From Psilocybe azurescens (taxonomy: Eukaryota > Basidiomycota > Agaricomycetes > Agaricales > Agrocybaceae), in NCBI GenBank assembly GCA_023853785.1, contig JAJIRX010000622.1:186001-250000 (forward strand): a stretch of DNA of 64,000 nt. The letters run 5' to 3'. Under the pieces are notes generated by a model. It saw nothing but the letters and a program-made list of their open reading frames with translations, was not told the origin of the DNA and made no database searches. Below are positions 10,496 to 22,660 of the stretch, in pieces. The stretch's first letter is position 1; every line of letters begins with the position of its first letter. The translations under genes and the position numbers were made by a program.

Positions 10496-12252
10496 ATGCC
10501 GTTCGAATCCAATCAGCCTCGTCTCTATTTCGATCGCTGCCGCCCCACGCGACGAGAACTAGATGTTAATAGAATTTACTCTCACATGACGCATGCAAGA
10601 ATGGGTTCGGAACTGATTTGAAGCGTATCGAGATCCACACACCGTAGGCTGGAAGGATAACGGTAAGAGACCTACCGACCAGAAAACGAAAGTCCTGAGG
10701 CTCGCCTATTACTCCAACGATCGTCAGTTCTCACAAGGATGTTCCATTTTTCATCGCTGATAACCTCATACCAGACTTAGATTACTGAATGTTGACACGT
10801 ATTGTTTGGTACTCGCGGACAAGACGGACACCTGTTAGGTCATTTTGTCACTCATCTCCTCTAAGCGACATGGGTAGGTATGGGGTTTTTGCAGAGCAAA
10901 CCGGTAAGCAAGAATTTAACGTTACTAAGCCGTTACTGACCGATGATATAGCATCAACATTTTCGAGATAGTGAACATCTTCGAGGATCTGCTCGCCTTC
11001 TTCACCAATTACCTATCAAAAGTGGTCACTGAAAGCGATCGAGAGACGCTACTTTGTTGGCTAACATCGGCACACGTATTCTGGGGGAAATGTTGGATAT
11101 TTTTATGCTGGGAATCGCTCCGTTGGCCGACATGAGGCTTACATTGGGTTATTTTTGACCGGCGAGACTCCAGATAGAACAAGTATCCATACGGAGAAAG
11201 CTGAGATGAGACTCCAGACGGCGAAACTCCTGGTTGTATTGGGCCCTCTTTGATCTCCAGCAACTCGCACAGTCTGTCGGTAATTGAAGCCAGTTTGGCG
11301 GAATAGCATCTTCACTCAAAATCCGACAATATCAATACCCGTTACCATTGAATGTTGAAAGCTCATGCAAATGTTGTTGCTTATGGACGGTGGCGCGCTT
11401 CGATTGATTCCGACAGTCGGAATCTCTGGGGTCTTCACACAATGATCTGGAACCAGGAGTTGGTGCTGACCTCATTGATCTCGCTTCTGAAGCCCTAGCG
11501 CTGAAAGTCCAAAGACGTGTTTACTTTTTTAACGAAATCGACACTCAGACTCGCCTTCCTATTGGCGGCCATGTGGTATTTCGATACGGTGTCAACTTCT
11601 TTTGTATCATTCCATTTTGGCTTCTGAATGCATTTCAAGCTAACGCAGCAATCTCCGTTTACAGCGACAACAAAATGATTTACGGCATGACCTTCCAAAC
11701 TCATCCACTAAATTTAACTGTATCCTGTGAGTTGTTCTTTTTTGGATCTGGAAAATTATGTCGATATGTAAACCGTATAGTAATAGCACTGAACATTGAT
11801 GACAAGCTCGCGGCTCCACAGACAAGTTTGGTAGATCTCCATCATCGAGATAAGTCCTTTGCCTCCCTGTACTCCCGCCGTCGGTTCTGTCCTATCCTAA
11901 TGGGCGGTGTTCTTATGACCTTTCTTCGCACCTCAGTCCCGGTACTGATCAAAATGAGATGTTGAAGCCGAAGTATTTTTACCCCCAGAATCTGTACGGC
12001 CAAGTCAGGAGATTTGGTATGGTTTACTGACTTTATAGATTACAGCTTATCCCGATTCAACCTCCAGCACTACCAACGGGTAAACCTCCATTGGAGTTGC
12101 AATTCTTGTGTTCTAAGTTTTTCATTCGGCTGTTTGAGGAACAGAATGATGCTCCGACCGGACTGCAACTTTTTAATGTGGCAGTCAGGATCATCGACTT
12201 CCTAAGTCGTAACAGGCGCATTTTCCGAACTCTCATCGGCGGTTGGATGTAG
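10496..12252 (+). CDS. Uncharacterised multi-exon gene, frame uncertain
   Basis: Several long protein-like segments lie in order on the + strand. A start at 10496 reads MPFESNQPRLYFDRCRPTRR, then EAYRDPHTVGWKDN near 10625, VLNVDTYCLVLADK near 10790, NIFEDLLAFFTNYL near 10980, ASEALALKVQRRVYFFNEID near 11490-11540, GGHVVFRYGVN near 11560-11590, and a last exon rich in LELQFLCSKFFIRLFEEQND ending RTLIGGWM and a stop at 12250-12252. Segments sit in different frames, partly explained by introns and partly by single-base breaks (for example the T run 10617-10619). I do not recognise the family. It lies in tandem between the HIT gene and the oxalate decarboxylase. Expression and exact exons are unknown; a decaying gene is possible. 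Confidence 0.45.
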
Positions 12253-12366
12253 CATTTACGCGTGACTTTCTTGCCCAACTCTACCCTTCGAATTCTGGTA
12301 ACCCGATTGAAGTCCAACACCCGATAGAACGCCTCATTCCGGAGACTATTGTTTCGTTTTCATTAT

Positions 12367-12387
12367 CTCTCTTTCGTATAAAGAGAG
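12367..12387 (+). promoter_or_regulatory. TATA-like box within an 8-bp inverted repeat upstream of oxalate decarboxylase
   Basis: CTCTCTTT and AAAGAGAG are perfect inverted arms around a 5-base loop. TATAAAG sits at 12377-12383, about 75 bases before the ATG at 12457, a plausible core promoter distance for a fungus. The function of the inverted repeat is inferred, not shown. Confidence 0.4.
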
Positions 12388-12456
12388 CGCGGTTTCGATG
12401 GAGATTTCTCAACAACCAACACACCAAGTTCAAGTTGTCCTGTGCTCTTTAGCAAT

Positions 12457-14973
12457 ATGATCAAGATCTCCTACTGCACTATAGCTCTTCTGCTCTCTAC
12501 CCTCGCCTTCGCAGCTCCTGCTGCGATAGATCCTTGGCCTCTGGGTCGAGTGCAGCGGTCGTCAGCTCAACTCTTGCTGTATCTTCAGGTGTTTCTCCTG
12601 CCTTGAAAAGTAATCCCGCTTCGACGTCTAGCCAGACCAAGACGGCCTCCTCGACAAGCAGTGCTGCTCAATCTACTGCGACTGTCCCTTTTATCAAGCT
12701 GGACCCAAATGGCCCTCTTTGGAACTCGTCCGTCGCAGGGTCACCTCAACCTATCCGCGGTTCTCTCGGGGCAACAATCCTAGGCCCCACAAACGACCCC
12801 ACCGTTAAAGAGAACCCAGACTTACTTGCACCTCCTTCAACTGATCACGGTAGTGTGTACGTCTTGCGACATGTTTGTCACCACATTTATGCATGATGCT
12901 GATATCTTTCTACAGTGATAACGCGAAGTGGCCCTTCAGCTTGAGTCACAATCGCCTTCAGACTGGAGGCTGGGCTCGTCAAGAGAATAGTACGTTTGTA
13001 AGGCACGAGAAATGACTTAGACGCTGATCTGAAATTGAATAGTTGGTGTGATGCCTATTGCAACAGAAATGGCCAGCGTAAACATGCGATTGCAAGCTGG
13101 TGCTGTTCGGTATGCATGATCTTTTTCTCAAGATGTAACAATCCTTAACAAGTCTTCTCTCTAGCGAACTTCACTGGCACAAGACAGCAGAGGTAACGAG
13201 GCACATTTATGTCTTTCTTATGATGCTAACTTTGTCCCAACCTTTAGTGGGCATACGTTCTGAAAGTGAGATATCTCAGTCGTCTGCTGATGCCCTTCCA
13301 ATAAGCTAATTTGCGATAGGGGAATACGCAAGTTACATCAGTCGACCAGAACGGCAAGAACTTCATTGCTACTCTGGTAGGTTATAATCGCTCCCTTGAC
13401 CGACACTGTATTTTTAAACCTTACTTCTCTTAGTCACCCGGTGATCTTTGGTATTTCCCACCGGGTATCCCGCACTCCCTTCAAGCAACAGCTGATGATC
13501 CTGATGGTTCTGAGTTTATTCTTGTACGTTCTCCCGCGAACCTCGAGAAAAATGCTTACATTTGGTGAAGGTGTTCCCCAACGGCGCTTTCAGCGAAGAT
13601 TCCACTTTCCTGGTAGTTTTTTCGTCGCTGGGACTCAAAATTGCATTGTTTATTTATACGACTTCTCTAGCTCACGGACTGGCTATCACACGTACCCGTC
13701 GAAGGTTTGCTTTCTTTATCATCGTTTAGACCAACAGGCTTATCGTGTATTCCTAGTCCTGGCAAAGAACTTCCAAACGTAAGCATCGTCTTCATCCCCG
13801 TCTCCACTCGACACGATATAGGATTAAACTTCCATAATAGCGACATTTCCGCATTTGAACATATCCCGGCCCAGGAGCTGTATATCTTCCCGAGCAGTAT
13901 GTTCTCGTCAGAGTGTCTGTTATGTATTGTATGGCTCTAACGATGGGTGTAGCACCCCCAACTGGCGACAACGATCTTCCTACGAGCCCGCAAGGATTGG
14001 TCGACAACCCCTTCACCTTTTCGTTCTCAAAGATGCAGCCGACTAAACTCAATGGAGGCAGCGTTAAAATCGTTGATTCGCGAACATTTAGCGTTTCGAC
14101 CACCATCGCCGCGGCTGAAGTCACTGTCGAACCTGGCGCGATGAGGTGAGCTCATACATTTACAATTGAAAGAAGCTCATGCCTAATGTTCTGTTTGTAC
14201 AGAGAACTTCACGTAAGATCTATTCAGATTTGTATCACACAAACATTTATTTAGTATAAAAATCCTGTCAGTGGCACCCAACGCAAGACGAATGGAGCTT
14301 CTTCATGTGAGTCTCAGTGCTTCTTTGCGCATACATATATCTGAGGTTGATTTATTCTCAGTGAGGGTGAAGGCCGTGTAACCATCTTTGCCGCTCAGTC
14401 AAACGCAAGAACTTTTTAACTACCAGGTAAGGACTCTTGACACCGGAGCCGAGTTTTTGGTCTGACGATTTGCGGCTTCTCACAGGCTGGCGATATTGGT
14501 ATGGCCACGCTTTCTCCCTCAAATTCACACTCGATAACCGATTTGCTGATTGATATTAATCCCCACCCAACAGGATACGTACCTGCGACCATGGGTAAGC
14601 TTTTCCATATGTGCTCGTACGATAATATCGGCCAGTCTCTTACAAATTTAATCTATGCAGGCCACTACGTTGAAAACACGGGCAATTCTACTCTTCGTTT
14701 CCTAGAAATCTTCAACACAAGTAGGTTCCTCTATTCTGGTTTTCTTCATTCATATCTCTGAGTGTTGCCGCAGATATGTTCGAGGATATCAGTCTCAGCA
14801 ATGTAAGTAATTCGGTGCTAATTGACTGAAAATGAACTAATGTTTTCTCATTCGCTCCAAATCAGTGGCTGGCATTGACGCCTCCTGAGCTGGTGAAGGC
14901 TCATCTAGGCTTCGATGATGCAACAATAGCAAAACTGTCGAAGACGAAGCCCACTGTCGTCGGTCCCGCCTGA
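12457..14973 (+). CDS. Oxalate decarboxylase, secreted bicupin
   Basis: Mn-dependent enzyme that converts oxalate to formate and CO2, common in wood-decay fungi. The start MIKISYCTIALLLSTLAFA is a clear signal peptide, followed by a Ser/Thr/Ala-rich linker and LDPNGPLWN. Cupin 1 has its ligands in RELHWHKTAEWAYVLKG and PPGIPHSLQ. Cupin 2 has RELHWHPTQDEWSFF and MGHYVENTGN. Both HxH...E...H sets are present. It ends NWLALTPPELVKAHLGFDD and the stop at 14971. The gene is cut by about 17 short introns, each with GT..AG ends and correct phase. Two frame breaks are visible: near 12531 between signal peptide and linker, and an extra T in the run 14413-14417 (ARTF|NYQAGDIG). Upstream lies the TATA-like box at 12377. 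The enzyme call is strong; whether this copy is functional depends on the two breaks. Confidence 0.92.
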
Positions 14974-15244
14974 GAGAATCAGATCATGTGGATGTCGAAT
15001 CAAGTGACGCCTGCGGAGCCTTTGCGCCTGTTATGTTATATTTTACCTGTACTCTATTTTTACGACCGGATTGAGTATTCTTAGCCCAATACAGAAATAA
15101 ATGAAATGATTTGTTCCAAGAATAAACGCGACACGACAGTCAAACGCCGTCTTTTGATAGTGTGCTCATTGGCCCTTGAGATGAAGGTAAAAGCCCCTGG
15201 AAGTAACATCCACTCGCGGTCTCGGATTGGTTACAGGAAGGGAA

Positions 15245-18200
15245 TTAGGGGTGTCGTTGGCGTAACTTTCGGCAAAATGGTCGCGAGAGTCCTATGAACC
15301 CCCCTCCCAGAAATGAAGGTGCACTCGGAAGTGATGTGGATGTGTTGATAGGGAGCTCGCGCCGTAGATCATCTGCTTGTATCTTTAATAGGGTTCTCTG
15401 ACATTCTAGCTCAGTCTGGGTGGAGCCATCAGTGTACGACAAGGCAGTAGCACTTTTAGCTTTTCCGTCGTTGACTTCGTTGAGAGACGACACAGATAAC
15501 GACTTTGCACCCCTTTTCATTGGCCTAGTCTTGCCGTGTGATACAGTAGACGTCTGGGATTCGCTAAGGAATCATCAGATATAGGCCATAACGTCCGGAG
15601 CGTAACACGGGAAGTGCTACACGGAGAGCGGTGTGGCTTCGGCATGGGTGTTGGATCGGCAGTAATCTGACATACATTTACCGAACGGTCAACTGACAGA
15701 GATTCCACAGACGAAGACATCTCTTGCGAGAACGACGGGGTCAGAGAGATGCGGGTAAGTAATATTTCGTTTATCTCGGAAGGCGTATTCAAGTTGGCAA
15801 ATTTGGATTCTTGGGCGTCATCGTGTGCCGTCCAATCGGCGGCCGGGTCGATGTTAATATATGCTCTTCGAACTTTTCGACATGTTCTGGAAGAACAGTG
15901 TCATTGATTGTGAGCCGAAGCTCAGGCACGGTGCCGACGTCGACTTGGGGTCGAGAACATTACGCCTCCTTCGCGCCATCCTCCAAATCCCCAAAACTGG
16001 ACGAGTATCCTGATTTAAGGCAAGCATATTTGGAGAAACAGTACCAGCCGGCGACCCATATATGGGAATCTAATTTAGAGACAAGATATCCAGAAATATC
16101 CATCGGAAGGAACATAGAAGACTGATTACATTCCGGTAAAGCCCCACGTGAATTGTGCGCACAAGACAAATTTCCGTAATCACAAAAAGACGGGATAATA
16201 TGGCGAGAGGGGGTCGCAGGCTGACATTCCGGTGTCATCAAGAGCCTATCTTTATGATGAATAATAACAGTCCGTGCAGGCGAGCCAAAAGCGTCAGGTG
16301 TGACGGAATGTTCATGCTCTGCGAAGTGTTCGGGCACCGCTGCAGTAATTGGGTGGGGGCCTGCCAAAAGAAATTCGCGGATTGTTCTGGAGGAAAAGAT
16401 ACGAACATTGATAAAAGTACTGTTCAAGTGTATAGAGAACACGTGGGACATACTTGAAGCCAACGCCAACGGCGTCTGATTGTTAGTATTCACCAAGTTC
16501 TCAGAGGTCTGAGAGCTTGATATCAGAAAAAGAGTCAAAGATGCCAGGCAGTTCAGAGAAATGAGGAGATGGGGCGCATATATACGACCGTTGGGCATCT
16601 TCACTTGACAATAGCCAGGTGGAAGATGAGATGCTAGTGGCTGTGGGTGTGGCAAGTGGCTCCTCACTTAATGGGTCGGTGAAATTGTTGTTTTGCACGG
16701 GCAGTTTTATACATTTCTCAACGTCCCTATTTCGGATGATCGGTGCATTATCCGCGATTGAACGTGCCAGAGAGGAGGCATCGAATGGAGAATGTGCCGA
16801 TATTTGGGAATGTGTGGACATAGCTGGCGAACCTGGTGATGATGATATGGTTCCCGATACTATCCTAGTCGGTGGATCGCAACCAAACGCGAAGATGTGC
16901 GGAGCGAAAATAGGCGACCTGGATCGTTCTGCCTGTAGATTTCTATCTTGCAACGTAAAATTAACGGCCAACTGGAAGTCACGATGGTCACTGAAAGGCG
17001 GAGGCATTTCCTCTGAGATACCTGGATCTGAATCTTCATCCATGTCGGGGCCGCAAGTTGAGGCTGCGTTATTGAAAGACGAGATTTATGGTAAGATCGA
17101 AGGCTCGTCGTGATCAGGGGCTCGGCTCCGGAGATTTGGAGAGTGTCCATGATCGATTAAACAGGGTATCGCCCCCGAAAAAAATGCCATAACTTCCGTG
17201 TTTTGTGGGCGATGACATTTTGGGTTTCCGACCGATAGGGTTATTATCGTTGGGATTATTTTTGTCATTACATGACGACCTATCTGCCGGGAGGTGTTCC
17301 TGGATGCTTCGAGGTGAACAAGCGGCCACCAAATCAAATATTTCGGCATTATTTACCTCAATATTTTCTCCGCTGTCGGCTAGATTGATTAAACTGGACA
17401 GCGTTGGTGCTATGGTGGCCACGTTGCAGTTGTCCTGGCCATTAAACGTGGACTTTATCAAAGAAGGCGATAGGAACACCAAATTGGCGTTCGATGACTC
17501 AGAGATATGTTGATTTCCCCCAGATGGTAGTAGAACCTGTCCAGATCTCTCTGCATCGTCACTTGAATGCCGAACGAACCCGCGATGGAAGGCGATCTGA
17601 CCATCGACTGAGATTTCATCCCTGATAGGTAGTTTGTTTTCAGAGGTATTTCTGGACATTGAGCTTGTTTTTAGGCAGAAATAGCAGATGACGTTGACTG
17701 ACAGGTGACGATGAGCTCGGAATTGAGAGAGAGGTGGATGGGTCGCTGGCACCACTTGGATGCACAGTTTCTGATAGGGTACAATTTACCGGCGGCTCTT
17801 CACCACACCAGACGGTTGAACGTGGCACGTTTGGGTTTTCTGTAATTAACGATGATCTATGATCCTTGTTGTCGAAGCTGAATGGTTTAGAATATTCCGC
17901 TCCTGCGAGGCTAATAGATTTAACAACTGGATCTTGATTGCTGCAAGTCAACCAACCGTCAAGGTTCGCACCACTGAGGCTTCTCGACTGCGTAAGAGGC
18001 TTCATATGTCTGAAGTTGAATGAGATCGCAGATAATCGCCGGCTTGAAGGCATCAACGCCGCAATATATTCTGGGAGTGATGTTCGAAGCTTTCTAAGCG
18101 TATCCAGTGCATCTCGATTGTTGTTTGCGAGTCTGCAAGTAAACTAGACTTAGCAAAGAAAAGGGGTGTTTCAAAGCAAAGTTCCCTTACGTATGTAACT

Positions 18201-18853
18201 TGTCGTCTTCAAGTTGCATGATTTGGCTTCCCGACATCTTGAGGGTGAGAATAAAGTTGCTGGCTAGGTCAGCGACTTCAGATAGGAATGTACTATGAAT
18301 TAGCGTTGCTAGCTCATGTTCGTCGAAATCAAGGACCTGTAACAGAGAACATCATCAGCCTTCAGTGATGAGAATATGAGGAGAATTACAGGCGATCTTT
18401 GCGATGAGGGAAAGAAAGTGCAAGACATGAGAGAGTAAGCCTTGAGAAAAGTTTTGGAATGTTAGTATTACAGCGCACTGAAGTAGACTGGTGTTGCCAG
18501 TTTCGTTTATGAATGATAGGCTTCCCTGGTCATTTGAAGGGGAAAAACAAATGAATAAATGTCTCAAGGACTAGCGGACAGTTTTAACAAAGCAAAATGT
18601 GGGTGGGAGTATGCGTGCGACTCCAAACGAGAAAACAAGCTGCATATAGGGCGGGGTTCCTCGTCGACATCAGGCATAAATTTTGGGTTTCAAAACACAT
18701 TTCAACTCCGGTCGATGTATTGGGTTGCCCAACCGACCTATTCAAAGTTTCTATCCGGCCGCGAACCAGTCCAGGGCCTAGATAAAGGCCGTTTTCGAGA
18801 AGAATATTCCAAAGGGTTCCGGGATTCGTTGGGATCGAGATTGCTTTGAACAT
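15245..18853 (-). CDS. Large Ser-rich protein of unknown function
   Basis: A long minus-strand gene. The start near 18853 reads MFKAISIPTNPGTLWNILLE. A helical N-terminal region follows: SQGLLSHVLHFLSLIAKIA, an intron of about 55 nt, then VLDFDEHELATLIHSTFLSE, MQLEDDKLHT, and after another intron LANNNRDALDTLRKLRTSLP. From about 18060 down to 15250 the frames are open over long stretches and rich in Ser, Asn, Pro and acidic residues, which suggests intrinsic disorder. Near the C terminus a short heptad-like segment, LECQRTLLKIQADDLRRELP, may be a coiled coil. Frame switches at about 17690, 17080, 16510 and 15520 must be introns or base errors; I could not fix them. No catalytic motif, transmembrane segment or signal peptide was found, and the family is not recognised. 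Confidence 0.55.
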
Positions 18854-18869
18854 TGTAAATCATGCATTT

Positions 18870-20400
18870 CTTCTGAGGGTATATTGGTCCAGTACCACAG
18901 TATCCAATATAAATTTACCCTCTGGCCGAATTTCTTGTAATGACTGGACTTTTATGTAAGTTGGGTGTTTAAACAGGGATGTATGTGGTGCCATGGTTGG
19001 CTATACAGTTCGGCTAATTGCTTTCAAATTGAATTTCGGCCGAGGACACTGAGCACGTGCGTTATTATCACATAGACCTGCCCTAAACATGCCGTGACCT
19101 CAAAAGTGTGATTTTTTGTCCACAGAATTCCCTCTCCTTCCACTACAACTTCGCTCGACGCAATGTCTGACGTGTATTACAGAACTTCCGACCGGGGTAT
19201 CCTGCAAAGTGAATGATGGGCATGATGTGCGTATGTCTTCTATTCGCCACTTCTTCCCTTCGGCGCGATGAAAAATTTCCATTATTTATCGAGTGCGATA
19301 GTCATACCTAGACGTCGGCACGATGCGTCTTTTATGTCATAGTTACACTGACCGGTTCTATGGTGTATTTCAGTCGACATCATGCTGATCTTTTTCTTTC
19401 TTCAGGTCTCCACCATGACGTGTTTTATTTCACCTGACCTGATGTGTTTTGTGCATGCGGGCACATTGTAAGTCATACCTTCTTGTCTCTTTCTCTTTCT
19501 TTGTTACGATGATATCAAATCATTCAAACTAGAGTATATGAGCGCCTTCATGGGCCGATGCTTTTATCATACCCTATACTGAATTCGGAAATTTTTCTTT
19601 CGTCTTTTTCACTTACTAATTTTTTTCGTCAGGCTCTTCCGTAATCTTCTGTGCCCTCCGTTCGTCACACATTTCTCACGACCCGGACGCATGGTAAGCC
19701 TCTTTCCATCTTTTCAGAGTGATGATACAAAGGAATTACCGCCTGATCTGGTCTTCGGACTGGCGTTGATGTCAATTTCATGGCTGTATTTTTTAAATAT
19801 CCTGATCCTCTTTCTCTTGATTTCTGTCATTTGAAACATGCAATATTAATCAAATCTTTCCGCAGATCATCGCGTGAAAGCATCCGTATGGAGTGTAAAT
19901 TGTCTTACGAGTGGCTTTAGATGGTGAATATTTCTCAAGTCTTTCTCGAATGATGTTTTATCACGACGGTCTTCGTACTATCATGCCGAAAGTGCCCGCC
20001 ACAGCTCAATTTTTCGGGCAACCCCTCTGATCCTTCCTGAATCATTAGCTTGAAACGTTATACTGATTTTTAATTCACAGAACTTTCGACGTCTATGCGG
20101 CCTCATGATTATGCAAAGTGTTCATTGCTTTCAGGTAAACTTCCCAGCCTTTCCCATTGTTCGATGCCTTCCATTTTATCCGATGAAACCTATTCAAAAA
20201 TAATCAACTAGAAGCTGTTTCTGAGCTTTGGCTTTGATTGAATCACCTGTTGCTGACCTTCTATTCTTCTATAATATCTTTCGTTGAACGAAGCTCATTA
20301 TCTCTTTCCTTATAGGTATGTTCTGCAATCCCTTTTTTTTTTGTCTTTGTTGCTTTCTCTGTAATGTTTGCGAGATCCTTAACCTTGATGTCGTTTGCAT
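18870..20400. other. Non-coding stretch with splice-like signals
   Basis: No conserved protein is seen. Between about 19370 and 20340 the + strand is pyrimidine-rich and carries several good intron ends in order: TTTCTTTCTTCAG before 19411, a GTAAGTC donor near 19468, a TTTTTTCGTCAG acceptor near 19632, a GTAAGCC donor near 19693 and CCGCAG near 19865. A short open frame could be spliced from them, but it has fewer than 45 codons. This may be a spliced non-coding transcript, or chance in T-rich DNA. Confidence 0.3.
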
Positions 20401-20401
20401 A

Positions 20402-22660
20402 TCATGTATCTTTTATATCTACTGTAATAAATACCCAGGTAACCTTTATGCCGTATCGTTTTGAATATAAACTTATGATTACAATATATTTGACCGTAAA
20501 AACATAAGTCCAAGTTTCTGAATTTTGTCCACTGTGGAGAAGGCGTGTTATATTATTTCGCTCTAAATGTGGATGTTGTAGTGCCATCCAATCCTTGACT
20601 AGAAAGAAGAAACGACTGCTAAGTGTATTCATATGAAATATGAAACACTCAAGGCTCACTGCTCGAGTTCTAGCCACGTCCGGACTCGCCGGTTCTGAGT
20701 TAGTTTTTGTGTCGGTAGGCTCAATGAAATTCATCGTCACAGGCTCGACGGACGATGGCGATTGCGGTATCGAAATCATCCCCGCGTTTCGTTTGCGTAG
20801 AGCTCCACGAGTGTTCAGGACGGCGAGGAGGCTGTTGACATATACTGTCATGTGCGGGAGATGAATGATTCTGACGCGTTAGGAAAAAGCTTACATTTTC
20901 CGAGGGCGAAGTAGATTCCCATGAATACGAATTGGTGTGGCCAGATTGCGAACTGCAGTGGTAGTACTCAGATGGCTGGTGTGTGGACGGTGTATCAAAC
21001 AGGAACGAACCGTCACGAAACACGCAGTTGCACAAACACTGCGGCGGAAGGGGTTTAGTTTGTGATTCCTGAACGCAGGGAGGAAAATGAAAAAGAGGCG
21101 TACGAGGTTAATAGTCCTAGAACACGGACGATTTTATCAGCATCCCCACAGAATTATCAGAATGTGAGTACGAGGCCTGCCTGTATTAATACTGTACAAC
21201 ATCAACGTGTTGACCAATGAGTCCGTGCTATTTATCGCGATTTGCTCAGCCAACATTTCGTGGAATATAGGTAAGCGCGGAGAGCTCACTTTCTGAATCC
21301 GGTGCGATTGTGGTTCAGTAGCACGCACAGGGATGCAGTGACGAGTCCGTCTGCGATAACGCTCCCACCCAGTGCGGTATAGAGCAGCCACTATAAAGAG
21401 AACAAAGAAATAAGGGTCTGTTGATCAAGGAATTTGGAGCGGTAGGTATTGGGACAGACCGATTCCGCTATGAGCTTCATGAATGACATATCGACGAATC
21501 TGAGCAGCGGGAACGAAAGGTCCATTGTTAATGATGTGCATATATGCGTGATCTGATATAGATAATCACCCTCTGGCAGCGAACGCTTTTAAGGGAGGTT
21601 TCCTTTCAGTTTGATACTTTCTTGTGCGAAATTTTATGCTCACCGATTCCCATAGCTAGATATCAAGACACTGATCAGTCCTTCTCAAGAATAATGACGA
21701 GAAAGCATGTACCGAAGACGAATACCGAAGTCGACACCTATTCGCCCAGGTATTAGTTTAGTCACTCAAGTTATGACTGGAGTAATTAAAAGGTACCCAC
21801 GATGACGAATAGTAGGAAGTTATTGTGTCGACTCACTATTGAGAGGATCGCGATGAACAAAAACTGAGGAAATTAATAAAATGAGAGGCTTACGAAACCA
21901 TATTCTACGAGCGAAGACGCTATATAAGTGGTCGAAAATTCGTTTAACGTTGGCTATCAATGTAGGTATCATTATCGCGGACCGACCATCTGACTATTAA
22001 GTCGCTCAGACACTTGAACAAAGAAAGGATTAACTTTACCGGCACTTTTCATTACGACAGAAGTGTACATACCGTGATGATGACTTGGTTCTATGGAAAT
22101 AAATAATATGCAGCACATCAGATGAGCTGGCTTGTGACGAGAACATTACTATATGCGTACAAGTAAACTCCTGTTTGGAACTATGAGCTGATTATTACAC
22201 TGACGGACTCTGCAGGACACGCACCATGTTGGCGAAACGAAAGCAGTGAAATCTCCAAAACTCGTGATCAAGTAGTGGTAGACGCCATGCGTCATGAACA
22301 TCATATGCAGCAAGTCCAAAATCCTTCTAGATGCGTTAGGGCCACGTTGTTTGTGAGCGTGGTGGCTAAATTACCAGAGAAAAGCGATCTAGAGGTGAAA
22401 AGCATCAATAAATGGCGCATATATTCAGTATCCGAGAATGCAAACCAGTTGCTTGAAAGCCCTCCCATCTCGGGTATTTTCTCTGAAAAAACAAATGTCT
22501 GCAGCGATGTGATCCCAAACAGTCTAAACCAATGAATGCAGAGTTAGCTCTGTTAGACTTGAAATGCTACGATTCACGAATAATCGTACATGGCAGCTAC
22601 AATATTGCCGATGAAAACTGCCCCTAGAGTCGTGTCCAGATTAATGGGAGGGACTGACAT
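20402..22660 (-). CDS. DUF6534 fungal multi-pass membrane protein
   Basis: Predicted seven-helix membrane protein of a large family expanded in Agaricomycetes; function unknown. The start at 22660 reads MSVPPINLDTTLGAVFIGN. Clear exons follow: 22590-22660, 22446-22523 (LFGITSLQTFVF...), 22375-22388, and 22225-22323 (WILDLLHMMFMTHGVYHYLI). Later come LLYTALGGSVIADGLVTASL, TDSLVNTLMLYSINTG, LLTSVCATACFVT, FAIWPHQFVFMGIYFALGK and the family-typical YVNSLLAVLNTRGALR, with a polar tail near 20640-20760. A GTGAGC donor near 20650 suggests the protein may end before 20402. The stretch 21550-22080 is less certain. One base is missing in the run 22486-22491 (T on the coding strand); adding it makes the splice phases agree. 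The intron 21117-21180 uses a GC donor. Confidence 0.85.

Noticed and set aside
19413..19890. Short spliced peptide starting MTCFISPDLMCFVHAG
   Set aside because: Fewer than 45 codons, no homologue recognised, and it depends on a chosen pair of splice sites in T-rich DNA.
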